A stretch of 64,000 nucleotides of DNA. Origin: Apiospora phragmitis. Its lineage: Eukaryota > Ascomycota > Sordariomycetes > Amphisphaeriales > Apiosporaceae. The stretch covers positions 806,001 through 870,000 of the forward strand of contig JAQQWL010000013.1 in the NCBI GenBank assembly GCA_038363925.1, written 5' to 3'. The notes under the pieces were generated by a model. That model worked only from the letters and a program-made list of their open reading frames with translations, ran no database searches and was not told where the DNA came from. The first letter of the stretch is position 1. Each line of letters begins with the position of its first letter. The position numbers and the translations under genes were made by a program. Below, piece by piece: positions 1-11,370 of this stretch.

Positions 1-1036
1 GATATTAAGAGGCTAGAGCTTATATAACGAATAAGAAGGTATATAGAGTATAATAATCGATTTTTTTCGTAATAAAGCTTAAAAGCTATCGAGTAGTAGC
101 TTTTATAGCCGTTTAAGACTAAGAGGCGATAATAACCTTTTATACGAGACCTAATATATTAATTAAAGTATCGAATTTAGTCCTCGCCTTTTTTATTTAT
201 AGTTTAATTATTTTTAATAATTATAATTAATTAATCCTTTAATAATAAGCTGTTTTTATATTAAAAAGAGAGGTACGTTTTCTCGATAAAAATAATATAT
301 AGAGAAATAGCGTAACCGTGTAATCCGACGCCTTAAATAATTATAACTTATTCCCGGTTCTTTTATTATATTACCCTAGGCCTTCCGCGTCGATCGAAAG
401 TAGTTACGATTATTTTAAACGAGATTTAGCCTATAAAAAAGCCGGTCTCGTTAAAGTTATAAATATCCTCTTTTTAGATCTCGTATTTATAAATTATATT
501 TTATACGAGGGTAAACTACGCGCGATACGCGTCGAGATCTTTATAAAGAACTCTTTAATAATCGATTCTTCGGTTAAAACGCGTCTAGAGGTCTAGTTAT
601 TATTATACGAAATTAAAGGCCTAATTAATATCAACGCGTCCCGCGTCGTGTAAACTAAGTAATCGATTCGTTATATCTTTTATACTACTTAGCCGGGGAA
701 AAAACGATCGCGTATTTAAATTAATAATATATTAAATAATTATATCTTTTTTAAAATTTAAAAGCTTTCGAGAATTTATAAATATTTCGCGTCGTATAGA
801 TTAATTATTTCGTTTACGTTATAAAGTTTTTAATAAAACGTAATAAATTAATACAGCTTTTCGTACGTTTAAAGTTAAGTTTTCTTAGAGCGTTTAAAAC
901 GCTAGAATTATATTACTCTCTTTTTAAAGTTATAGCATTTTTAGACGTAAAAGAATATAAAAAAAGGTTAAGGCTATAAGGAAATTTATAAAAGTAGGAT
1001 ATTCGCTTATATAGAATATTCGCTTGTGAGATACGT
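1..1036 (-). mobile_element. Fot1/Pot2-like DNA transposon, copy A (partial, cut by window edge)
   Basis: Aligns by eye with copy B from about 4872 onward, so roughly 0.8 kb is missing beyond the window edge. The right terminus is readable: the TIR ends with ACGT at 1033-1036 followed by the TA target duplication. The transposase would be read on the minus strand, in the same orientation as copies B and C. It is heavily RIP-mutated and has no open reading frame. Confidence 0.75.
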
Positions 1037-1049
1037 TAACCGTTTATTA

Positions 1050-1127
1050 GTTTATAAGCGTTCCGGTTTATTTTAATTTCGTCTCGAGGGTGGGTACTAA
1101 TTACGTTATTAGGTCAAGTCGTAACAC
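1050..1127 (+). repeat. LTR-end-like fragment
   Basis: This stretch matches 17148-17217 in the same orientation and ends with the same AAGTCGTAACA. An ACA terminus is typical of fungal retrotransposon LTRs. The 5' side is lost next to the insertion of Fot1-like copy A. The LTR identity is inferred from the terminus only. Confidence 0.35.
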
Positions 1128-1175
1128 TTATTCTTATTTATTATAAAAATAGCGAAAATAATCGCGTTATTATAT

Positions 1176-1306
1176 TTATTATAATCGGCGGGTTAGTCCC
1201 TCGCGGGGTAATATTTAAAGCGTAGAATTAAATAAAAGTAACCGTTTAATTATTTCCGAAGCTTTTATTTTATAATGTAATAATTAATTTAACCGTATTA
1301 TAATAT
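1176..1306 (+). repeat. Direct repeat, copy 1 (about 130 bp)
   Basis: Nearly the same sequence recurs at 1538-1672, 366 bp downstream in the same orientation. Both copies share a GC-richer core, GGGTTAGTCCCTCGCGGGGT, followed by an AT-rich tail ending in a TTATAAT stretch. They could be LTRs of a miniature retroelement (TRIM-like) or a tandem duplication. No coding content is visible between them. Confidence 0.6.
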
Positions 1307-1537
1307 AATAACTAAATATACTTATTAAGTAATAAACGTAGGTTCGATTTTTATACTTATTAAATAAAAGCTCTCTTTAATTATTAAAATAAAATCGCTA
1401 ATAAATAAATAAAGCCTTATATAGATTAGTTTTTTATATAAAAGCTTTTAAATTTATTTATACCGAGCTTAAATTAATTATACGGTTATTAAGAGTTTAT
1501 TACCTTAAGTATAAAGGTATACCTTTAAAGAAGAAGT

Positions 1538-1672
1538 ATAATATTATTATTAGCGGGTTAGTCCCTCGCGGGGTAGTACTTAAGACGTAGAATTAGATAA
1601 AAATAACCGTTTAATTATTTTCGAAACTATTATTTTATAACGTAATAATTAATTTAAACGCATTATAATAAT
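1538..1672 (+). repeat. Direct repeat, copy 2 (about 130 bp)
   Basis: Partner of 1176-1306. The copies differ mostly by C/T and G/A changes, as expected from RIP after duplication. The roughly 230 bp between them shows no recognisable gene. Confidence 0.6.
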
Positions 1673-1849
1673 ATTAAATTAATAACCGGATTATAAAAAA
1701 GAAATCCTATTCGAAACGCGAATTATTTTAACTTATAATTAAAGTAATAACTTTATATTATTATAATAATTAAATATTATAAACTTTATTTAATATAATA
1801 ATAATTAAGTTACTAAGTTTCGATAATTTAATTAGACCTTTAATCTCGT

Positions 1850-3150
1850 TAATTATATTAAAACCTATTTTAAAAACCGAAACGGTTTTATTTTTTACCG
1901 AGATAAGATTTATATCTTTAAATAATACCGCGAAAACTTTATTAAAAAACTTTATAAATATTTTATATATAAATATTAAAAAGTATTTAAAACTTAAAAA
2001 CGAATTAATAAATAATTTAATTATGAAAACTTTAAATTAACCTTAATTAAAATAATTAATTAATATAACTTTTATAATAAAGTTAAAGCAGCTAGGTATT
2101 AATTATATAAAGAATCATAGTTAATTTTATTATTAAGTAAAACATAGAAAAAGATCGTACTTAATTTAATAATTAAATTACCCTTATTAAAAAAACTTTT
2201 AATTAAAAATAATTATAATAATATTTTAATAATTATAAATAAACTTATAAAATATACCTTCTTCTTATTATATAAAAAGTTTAGCGATATTAACGATTTA
2301 ATTTATGTATTCTTTTAAGTAATTATTAATTAATATAAGCTACTTAAAACGATTATTTTTAATAGAAATAAACTATTTATTATAAAATTTTAGAAATTAT
2401 TTATAATATAACTCGGCGTTAAATATAAATTATTTATAGCGTGTTACCTTTTAATAAATAAATAAACTAAACGAATAAACTAGACTTTAAAATAATACCT
2501 ACGTTATTATATTAATTATAAATAAGATAATTAAATATAACTATTATTTATAATTTAATTCGTTTATAATAACACGGATAACGAAGCTATATATATATAT
2601 TATTATTTCGAATAAATAATAAATATAACCTAGAAATTTTTAAAAAACCCTTAAAAAAGAGTTAATATTAATCTCGACTATATAAATCGAAAAATTAAAA
2701 GAACTTTAAATTATATTATAATAAAACCTCGTCCTTTTTTAAAACTAAATAAAAAAAATACGCCGATTAAATAAAATTAAAAAGACTAATTTTTAAAGAG
2801 GGAAAAGAAGTTTACCTCTTACGACGTAATATTAAAATAAAATAACTTAATATAAAACTAGATTTTAAAAACTAATTATTAATTATTAATATTTAAAATA
2901 ATATAGATACACTTTATATTTTATATTTTATTATTCGAATTAATGCTTGAAAACACTTTAATTAATATATAATTAGATATTAAAACAAATTAATATAGAT
3001 ACAAGGTCGAAAGAATTACTAAAAAAAAAAAAAACTAAGCGAGGCTTTTAATACTTCGTTTAATAAAAACGTTCCCTATTAAAAAAATAATATTTAAAAA
3101 TCTAAGAAATATTTAACGAACGCCGCAGAAAAACTATAAGCGTTTAAATA
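1850..3150 (+). mobile_element. Ty3/Gypsy pol relic, copy 1 (integrase, likely chromodomain)
   Basis: Conceptual translation through many stops gives the order expected of a Gypsy integrase: a degenerate H2C2-like lead-in, the catalytic-core pattern ending in a decayed version of the HPQTDGQTERxNQxLEQ segment, then the region preceding a chromodomain. It matches 7700-8900 (plus) and 10133-11368 (minus). RIP has destroyed all reading frames. Family assignment is by pattern recognition of a degraded protein, so the chromovirus label is tentative. Confidence 0.55.
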
Positions 3151-4050
3151 ATAACCTTCGAAACCGGCTTAAAAAAAAGTCCGTCGCATTTTAATTAATA
3201 ACGCCGAAACCCTTATAAAATTAAATAACGAGGACGGCCTCCGATTTTTAACGCTCTTATTCCTTTAACTCGTTTAAAAAACGAAGACCACGCTGTACTA
3301 ACTTTACACTTTAAATACGAGCTATTTTTTCTACTTTCGAAAACGGATCAAGCGAGCGACGGCCTCGTTTATTTTTTCTTAATAATATTTTTAAAGCTCG
3401 AGAAAACGTTCTTTAATAATAGCTTCTTTACGCTTTAAACGACGATACTCCTTTTGAATACGTTAAAATAAATAAATAAAAACTCGATACTATTATAAAA
3501 AGACGATAAACGGATATATTCTCGATATTTCTTAATACCCTCTATTATTATACACTTCTACCCTTTAAAGAAATAACGAGAATACGGCATAACCTTAAAA
3601 CCGAAGTCCTCGAAAAAAATAATAAGATTATAACGACGAACGGTAGAACCTCTAAGTTTAAACCGTGAATTTTTAACTCGACTTAACGTTATAACAAGTA
3701 TATATTATAAAAAAATATATAAAAAAGGAACTTACGAAATCTAGATATAATAAAGAAAATTACGAAGTATTTTTAATAACTAATTATTTTAAAAATAAAA
3801 GAAAGAGGATAATATTATAACTTAACTTAATTATACGGCTAAACCTACCTTCGGCACGGCGATACTATACCTCGAAGCGTTTATAAAAACTAGTATTAGG
3901 GCTTACTTTATTAATTAATATTATAACGATAACACGACAAGGCTACCTAGCCTTAAATAAATAAGAATAGATAAAATAATATAAATGGCTAGAAATAAGT
4001 TATGTAATAATAAAATAAAACGTAATTTAATAAAACTATATTAAATAACT
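3151..4050. other. Unassigned repeat-derived sequence
   Basis: Somewhat less AT-extreme than its surroundings. It may continue the Gypsy relic or belong to another element. A short part (about 3810-3900) resembles 13350-13440 in the same orientation, including a TATTATAACTTAACTTAAT string. No protein family could be recognised on either strand. Confidence 0.4.
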
Positions 4051-4052
4051 TA

Positions 4053-5911
4053 ACGTATCTTATAAGCGAGCTACGTATATAAACGAGCTATATGCTTTTT
4101 ATTATTAAGACTTATAAATTATAAATTAATTTAATTATAACGCTTAAAACTAATTAAATATATTAATAATTATTATTTTTAAAGGTTTTTATATTATTTT
4201 AATAAGTACGCGTATTATACCCAGGCTCTTTATAAATTTTATAACGTTATAAGCGTGTTTTAAACGTTCTCGTATAATTACTCTTTTAACGCGATTCGTT
4301 TTATAATTATTTATTAACGTCCTTTTAAAACTACAGGTCTTTTTTAGCTTATATATAAAATAATTTTTCATTTTATAACCGTTTCTTTTTTATACGGCGG
4401 CGCCGGCTAAACATTTTATTTATTTTTCGAAGTATCGCGTTTTTACTTTTTAAAAAAGTAACTCGGTATATAACCTGCGTTTTAGCTTTTACGATCTAAT
4501 TAAAGCTAATTAAAATAAATATCGAAAAGTTATTTTAATACCGTATAATACGGTTTCGAACGTATTTAGTTTAGGATTAAATTTTAATTACGTTATTTAA
4601 AGTTTTTAATTCTTAAGGGATAAATAGGTTAAAAAACGTCCCCGGAAGTATTAAAATATATAGCTTTATATCTAATTATAAAATAATATATTCCGGATTA
4701 TATAAAATAATTCCTATCTTTTAAAAGCTTCCTTATATATTCGAAACGGTAAAAATCGCCTAGAACGCTTTTAAAAACGCTAATAAAAAGTCTTTTTTAA
4801 AAATATAAGTAATATACGCTCGTATAAGACCTTTAATTTCCTTTTTATACGCCTTTTTAATATATAAAAATAACCGATATTAAAAAATTAAAACTTATAT
4901 AATAAATAAAAAGGTATATAAAATATAATAATTGAGTTCTTTTTATAATAAAGCTCGAAAGTTATCGAGTAATAACTTTCGTAGCCGTTTAAGATTAAGA
5001 GGCGATAATAACCTTTCGTATAAAACTTAATATATTAATTAAAATATCGAATCTAGTCCTCGCCTTTTTTATTTATAGTTTAGTTATTTTTAATAATTAC
5101 GATTATTTAATCCTTTAATAATAAACTATTTTTATATTAAAAAAAAGGTACGTTTTCTCGGTAAAAATAATATACGGAGGAATAGTGTAACCGTTTAATC
5201 CGACGCCTTAAATAATTATAACTTATTTTTAGTTCCTTTACTATATTACTCTAGGCCTTCCGTATTGATCGGAGGTGGTTACGATTATTTTAGATAAGAT
5301 TTAACCTATAAAAAACCCGGTCTCGTTAAAATTATATATATCCTCCTTTTATATCTTATATTTATTAATTATATTTCGTATAAGAATAAATTATACGCGA
5401 TACGCGTTAAAATCTTTATAAAAAACTTTTTAATAATCGATTCTTCGATTAAAACGCGTCCGGAGGTCTATTTATTATCGTATAAAATTAAAGGCTTAAT
5501 TAATGCCGACGCGTTTCGCGTCGCGTAAACTAAATAATCGATTCGCTATATCTTTTATACTACTTAACCGGGGGAAAAACGATCGCGTATTTAAATTAAT
5601 AATATATCGAATTATTAATTCCTCTTTAAAATTAAAAAGCTTTTAAAAGGTTATAGAGATTTCGGATCGTAATCGAATTCCGCGTCGTCGGCTACGTAAC
5701 GTCGACTCTAGGACATAATATATCGCTGCAGCTTTTTGTACATATAATTTCGGGTTATTTTAAAGCGCTTAAAACGCTAAATTAAACCTTTTATTTTTAT
5801 TTTTTAATTCTATAATTATTAAAGGAAAAAGGTTAATATAAAATTAATTATAAAAAAGTTAATCAAAAATACGCAGCTCGCTTATATACGTAGCTCGCTT
5901 ATAAGGTACGT
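4053..5911 (-). mobile_element. Fot1/Pot2-like DNA transposon, copy B (full length, 1859 bp)
   Basis: Both terminal inverted repeats are visible. The left end starts ACGTATCTTATAAGCGAGCT and the right end is its imperfect reverse complement, closing with GGTACGT at 5911. TA duplications flank it at 4051-4052 and 5912-5913. The TIRs carry an internal subrepeat (TATAAGCGAGCT-like, twice). Length, TIR size of about 45 bp and TA duplication match fungal Fot1/Pot2 elements of the pogo group. The transposase relic is read on the minus strand, by comparison with copy D. It is inactive through RIP. Confidence 0.85.
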
Positions 5912-6029
5912 TAATAAAACTTAATTAAATAATATCGAGTAGTTTAATAATATTTAATTAAATAATATTAATCACGATTAAATGAAATTAAATAATAAAA
6001 AGAATTAATAAAATAAAGATTAAATACAT

Positions 6030-6180
6030 AATAATAAACGATTTCTTATATGTTTTATATAAATAATCTCTATTTTAATAATTAATTTAAATATTAATCT
6101 TAACTTATTAATAAAGCAAATAGCCTTAACGACTCTATTATATAAATACCTTCACTCGACCCCTTATTACTACGTTACGA
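6030..6180 (+). repeat. LTR-like repeat family, copy 1
   Basis: Matches about 13715-13835 in the same orientation and about 16750-16870 inverted. Shared landmarks are an AATAAACG start, a TTTTATATAAAT box, and a TATTATATAAAT motif near the end. It is probably a fragment of a retrotransposon LTR or of a TIR, but no ends can be fixed here. Confidence 0.5.
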
Positions 6181-6207
6181 TCCAGCTATTATATATTATA
6201 TCGGTAA

Positions 6208-6962
6208 AAGCGTTACTTTTACCGCACGTTTAAATACTCTTTTATATTATTAATATAAACCTTAATACGTTTTACTAAGTTTCTTTTAAAACCTAGATAG
6301 CTTTCGTTATAATTAAACTGTATAATTTTTAAAAAATTAAAATTATTATAAGTATTTAATTAATTTTTTTAATATATATAAACGTATTATTAAAAGATTT
6401 AATATTTTTATTCTTTTTTACTTTTATTTAAATTAATTAAAATTACTAATCATAAAATTTATTACTTGATTTTATATCCTTTTTATATATTCGCGTGTTA
6501 TAATTTATTTCGCCGTAAACATTATAGCGCCTTTTACTAGTCGCCTTTTATTTCGATAAACCTTTATTACCGCTTTCGCCGGTCGTTAAACGCTTTTTTT
6601 TTATCTTTTTATTTTATAACACTTAAGATTTTTAAATAATAAAGGTTTTTTTAAATTAAGCTCGTAATGATTTAATTTTTTAAGGTTTTAAAAGATTAAA
6701 TGAGTAATTTATATATATAAAAGTTATTAAATATGTTATTATATATATATTATTTCTTAGTTAATTTATAGTATTTAAAATTAATATAAAAGTGCTTGTT
6801 TTATGAATAATAATTTTATTTTTAATAAAAATAAAGTATTTTATCGTTTTAGAAAGAACGCTATTTAAGTTTTAAAACAAACTTAGTAAAACTTACTTAA
6901 GTTTATATTAATAATACGAAATAATATTTAAACGTGTAAAATATGTAATATTTTTAAATAAA
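6208..6962. mobile_element. TIR element of about 750 bp, probably non-autonomous
   Basis: The sequence at about 6212-6310 is the imperfect reverse complement of about 6845-6960. The inverted repeats of about 90-100 bp share TTACTAAGTTT and ATTATTAATATAAAC stretches. Between them lies a patch near 6490-6600 richer in C and G. An inverted partial copy exists at 16215-16720. Long TIRs and no visible transposase suggest a deletion derivative or MITE of a DNA transposon; the superfamily cannot be named. Confidence 0.6.
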
Positions 6963-7699
6963 GCCTTTAAAATTCTTAGTAATTAAAGAATAGCTTACGC
7001 TTATAAGCGTTATAAAAGTTAAAATTATTTAATTATTACCGGATTTTTATCCCTAGATTTAATAAGTTAGCGATATTTTTAACGAATTTAATTAAAAAAA
7101 AACGAACTATTTTAATAAATAAAAAGCCGAATCTTTTTACGCTATAAAAGAGCGTATCTTTAATAAATTAATACTTCGTATAATAAAATTTATAAACTTT
7201 TTTAAAGTTAAAGTTAATATATTAAATTATATAATTATAAAGTAATTAAATTAACGAGACGATAATAAGAAATCGTAATTTATTATATACTTTTTTAAAA
7301 AGTCAAATAAATTAGAATTTAATTATTAATTTTATAATAAAAAGTTAATAGTTATAAAGAAAAGGTATAAAAAATAGATATATTATTTTAATGAAATAAT
7401 AAAACTAATATAATTTTATAATATTTATTATTCTTAAAGAGTTTAATAAATAATAAATATAATAGTTTAAACTCTTTTTAAAATATCATTTCATTATTAT
7501 TTACGGGAAAAGTAATAAAAACGATCGCGCGGACATATTAAGCTAATAACTCGACTATTAGAAAAAAGTCCTACTCGAGACTAAAATAAAAACCTAATAT
7601 CGTCGCGATATATTTAAACTACGTATTAAATATAATACTACGAGGGATAGATTTAAAAGTTTTAGAAAATAAATAACGGCTTCGACTTTATTAATTAAA
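6963..7699. other. Unassigned AT-rich sequence
   Basis: RIP-mutated like its surroundings. Nothing recognisable was seen on either strand, and I found no convincing match to the other repeats in the block. Confidence 0.4.
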
Positions 7700-8900
7700 T
7701 ACGAATTAAGGTATATTTAGAACTTAAAAACGAATTATTAAATAATTAAATTTTAAAAATTTTAAACTAATTATAATTAAAGTAATTAATAAATTTAATC
7801 TTTATAATAAAACTAAAACCGTTAAATATTAATTATATAAAGAAATAAAACTAGTTTCACCTTTAAATAAAGCGTAGAAAATAATTAAACTTAATTTTAT
7901 TAGTAAACTATTTTTATTAAAAAACCCTTAATTAAAATTAATTATATTAACGTTTTATTAATTATAAATAAACTTATAAAGTATATTTATTTCTTATTAT
8001 ATAAAAAGTTTAATAATATTAATAATTTAATTTATATATTCCTCCGTATTATTATTAATTAATATAAGCTATTAAAGACGATTATTTCCGACCGAAATAA
8101 ATTATTCACTACGAAGTTTTAAAAACTGCTTATAATTTAACTCTACGTTTAATATGAACTATTTATAGCTTATTAACTTTAAATAAATAAATAAAGCGAG
8201 TAAATAAATTAAGCTTTAAAATAATACCTATATTATTATATTAATTATAAATAAAAATAGTTTAAGTTTTATTATTACTTATAACGTAATTCGTTTATAA
8301 TAACGCGAATAATAAAACTATACACTGTTATTATTTTAAACGAATTACGAGTATAACTTAGAAATCTCTTAAAGAAACCTTTAAAAAGAGCTAATATTAA
8401 TCCTGACTATATAATTTAAAACTTTAAGATAATTATAAATTACTTTATAATTAAACCTTCTTTTTTTCAAAAGAGAAAATATAAGCATTAAATAAAATTA
8501 AAAGTATTAATTTTTAATAAAGAAAAAAAAAGGTTTATTCTTTATAATATAATATTAGAATTAAATGATTAAGCGATAAACTAAGTTTTAAAAAAATTAA
8601 ATTATTTAAAATCGTAAAAAGTATTTTAAAAACTAATTTTCAATTATTACTATTTAAAATAATACGGATTTACTTTATATTTTATACTTTATTATATAAA
8701 TTAATAATTAAAAGTTAATATAAACTAATAGAAATATTAAACTAAAATGTTATTAATTATAAATAAGTTAGATAAAGATTTTAGTATTTTATTCATTAAA
8801 AATAATACTTAAATAATACTTAAAAAAAACTTGAAAAATATCGTTATAAAGCTTTAAGAATTTAAACAAAAAGACCCTCGGCTAGCGAGATAAAATCTTT
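7700..8900 (+). mobile_element. Ty3/Gypsy pol relic, copy 2 (integrase and chromodomain region)
   Basis: Second copy of the 1850-3150 sequence. Reading through stops reveals a decayed integrase core, then a segment resembling the region after it (a YNxxxFF-like patch near 8450), and finally a chromodomain-like tail near 8850. Copies 1 and 2 differ mainly by transitions, as RIP would produce. No LTR could be attached with confidence. Confidence 0.55.
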
Positions 8901-9514
8901 AAAATTATTTAAACTAAGAAACGCTTAATTTATATTAATTAAAACGCTTATATATTAAAGGCTATTTATTAAATACTTTTTATAGCCGTTTAAGATAAAA
9001 AGGATGTTATCTTTAATATTTAATTTTTATATTCCTGGTTCGAATAAATCGGCATCTCGCTTTTTTATTTTATATCGAATTTTTTAAATATGCGATAAAC
9101 GACCAGCCGCTTTAATAAATTAAGACTATAACTTCGCTAACTTCGAATAAAGCGATAAAAGCTTCTCGGTCGCTTCTTTTTTATTCGTGTCTAACTTTTA
9201 CTACTACGTTAATACCTTTTTTAAATAAACTATTAAGAGCTTATTATAAAACTAATTATAATTAATATACTTTTTATATTTAAAAGAACGCTCCGCGATT
9301 TTATAGCTTTTTTTATTTCTAAAGTAATAAAAATAAGGTATATCGGCGGTATAATTATTAAAAGTAATATATTCTTAAAATAACCTTTTATAAGTTTTTT
9401 TTCGATTTTTCGATATAATTTAATATAATAAATATATATTATAATAAAAAATAAAAAAACCCTTATTAAATTTTAATAAAAGAATAAGAAAAATATATTA
9501 TCTTTTTATTTTTA
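8901..9514. other. Unassigned AT-rich sequence
   Basis: Follows the Gypsy relic and precedes an LTR. It may be the 3' end of the same retroelement, but no repeat partner or protein was identified. Confidence 0.35.
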
Positions 9515-9821
9515 CGTAACCTAAATTAATTATTTATCTAGTTCGTATATTCTTAGCTTATTTAAGCCTAGCTATCTTATTTTAATTATCTCGGCTTAGC
9601 TGTCTAGTTAACTTAGTCGCTTAATATTATTATCGTTATTCTACCTCGTACTCTTTCTTTAATAACTATTATCGCGTTTTTAACGAGTAGGTTCGTTATT
9701 ATTAATAGGTTATAAGCGTTAATTAAATAAGGCTAGCTTATATTAAATCTCGTTTATATTTTAAGGCATTATAAAGCCGTGCTAAAAGTAGGTCTACGTC
9801 GTATGGTTAGGCTAGGTTACA
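9515..9821 (+). repeat. LTR, first copy (about 307 bp)
   Basis: Begins CGTAACCTAA (originally TGTAACC, judged from the second copy) and ends GCTAGGTTACA. These are inverted termini of the TG...CA type that define retrotransposon LTRs. The first 200 bp repeat at 9921-10120. No target-site duplication is visible. It could be a solo LTR or the 3' LTR of the minus-strand Gypsy relic that follows. Confidence 0.6.
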
Positions 9822-9920
9822 ACAATTTATTAATTTAAAAATATATCGAATTTACCTAGATTCTTTAAATCCTTCCTTATTCTAAATATGCGGATCTTCC
9901 TTAAATCTCTAGATCTACCA

Positions 9921-10120
9921 TGTAACCTAAGTTAATCATCCATTTCTAGCCGTGCCGTTCTAGCTATTTAGACCTAGCTGTCTAGTTCGTACTAGCCGCT
10001 TAGTGCTATTGTTATTAGTCGGTCTCGTGTCTTTCCCCTAATGACCGTTATCGTGTCGCCGGCGGGTAGGTTCGTTATCGTTAGTGGGTTATAAGCACTA
10101 ACTAGGTAAGGCTAGCTTAT
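9921..10120 (+). repeat. LTR, second copy (3' truncated, less RIP-mutated)
   Basis: Starts TGTAACCTAAGTTAATCATC and runs parallel to 9515-9730, diverging after GGCTAGCTTA. It keeps clearly more C and G, and more TG dinucleotides, than the first copy, so it suffered less RIP or arrived later. About 100 bp separate the two copies. Confidence 0.6.
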
Positions 10121-10132
10121 TTAATTAAAACG

Positions 10133-11368
10133 AGGTATACTTTAATATTTTATTAAACGAGGTATTAAAGGCTTTGCTTTATTTTTTTATTAGTAATTCT
10201 TTTAATGTTATATTTATATTAATTTATTTTAACTTTTAATTATATATTATTCGCGTTAGTTTCGACTATTAATTTAAATAAAAAAATTTAAAGTATATAT
10301 ATATTATTTTAAATAAAACAATTAATAATTAATATTTAAAATAACTTTTATGAATTTAAATAATTTAATTTTTTAAAGTTAAATTCTTCGCTTACTTATT
10401 TAATTCTAATATTTCGTTATAAAAAATAAACTTTTTCTTATAGCTTAATTTTTTAATTTCATTTAATTAACGTACCTTTTTATTTATTGTTAAAAAAAGG
10501 TAAAGTTTTATTATAACGTAATTTAAAGTTTATTTAACTTTTCGATCTATATAGGTATAATTAATATAAACTATTTTTATAAAGTTTTTTTAATAAGGTT
10601 TAAATTATATTCTTAGTTTTATTATTTATATTATTATAAGTAAATTATATTATAAGTAATACTAATACTTAAGTTATTATATTTATAAGTAATATAATAA
10701 TATAAGTATTATGTTAAAGTTTAATTTACTTATTTAATTTATGTATTTATTTAAAAGTAATAAACTATAAATAGTTTATATTTAACTTCGAGTTTTATTT
10801 TAAGCGATTTTAAAAATCTAATAAAAACTAGTTTATATTAATTAATATTAATATAAAAGAATATATAATTTAAGTTATTAATATCGTTAAACTTTTTATA
10901 TAATAAAAAGTAAGTATATTTTATAAATTTATTCGTAATTATAAAAATATTATTATAATTAGTTTTAATCAACGGTTTTTTTATAATAATAATTTAATAG
11001 TGAAATTAAATATAAATATATTTATACTTTATTTTTTAATTAAATGAATTATAGTTTTATATATTATTTATATTTAACGGTTTTAATTTTATTATAAAAA
11101 TATATAACGTTTTTAAAGATACTTTATATTATTAAATCTACGGTTAATTTTTATTATATAAAATTCGATATTCTTAATATAAATTAAACTCGATTAAACT
11201 AAAAGTGCTTTAATAATATATAATTAATTTAAATATTTACGAAATACTTTTTAATATTATTAATATAATAAATATAGTTAATTTCTTTTAAAATCGTGTG
11301 GTAATAAACGCGTTATTAAGTATTAAAATAAGCGATTAATTAATTATAACTTTAGTTTTAAAATTAAC
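10133..11368 (-). mobile_element. Ty3/Gypsy pol relic, copy 3 (inverted)
   Basis: Reverse complement of the integrase segment seen in copies 1 and 2; for example 10380-10530 mirrors 2700-2850. It ends exactly where Fot1-like copy D starts (TA at 11369-11370), so the DNA transposon probably inserted into this retroelement. The LTR-like repeats at 9515-10120 lie where its 3' LTR would be expected. Confidence 0.55.
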
Positions 11369-11370
11369 TA

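Noticed and set aside
3150..3480. Reverse-strand coiled-coil-like coding patch
   Set aside because: A basic Arg/Lys-rich reading seemed possible on the minus strand, but stops and lack of a repeat partner gave no support.
4189..4371. 60-aa minus-strand ORF in the AT-rich block
   Set aside because: Lies inside Fot1-like copy B near its TIR; chance opening in a RIP-mutated element.
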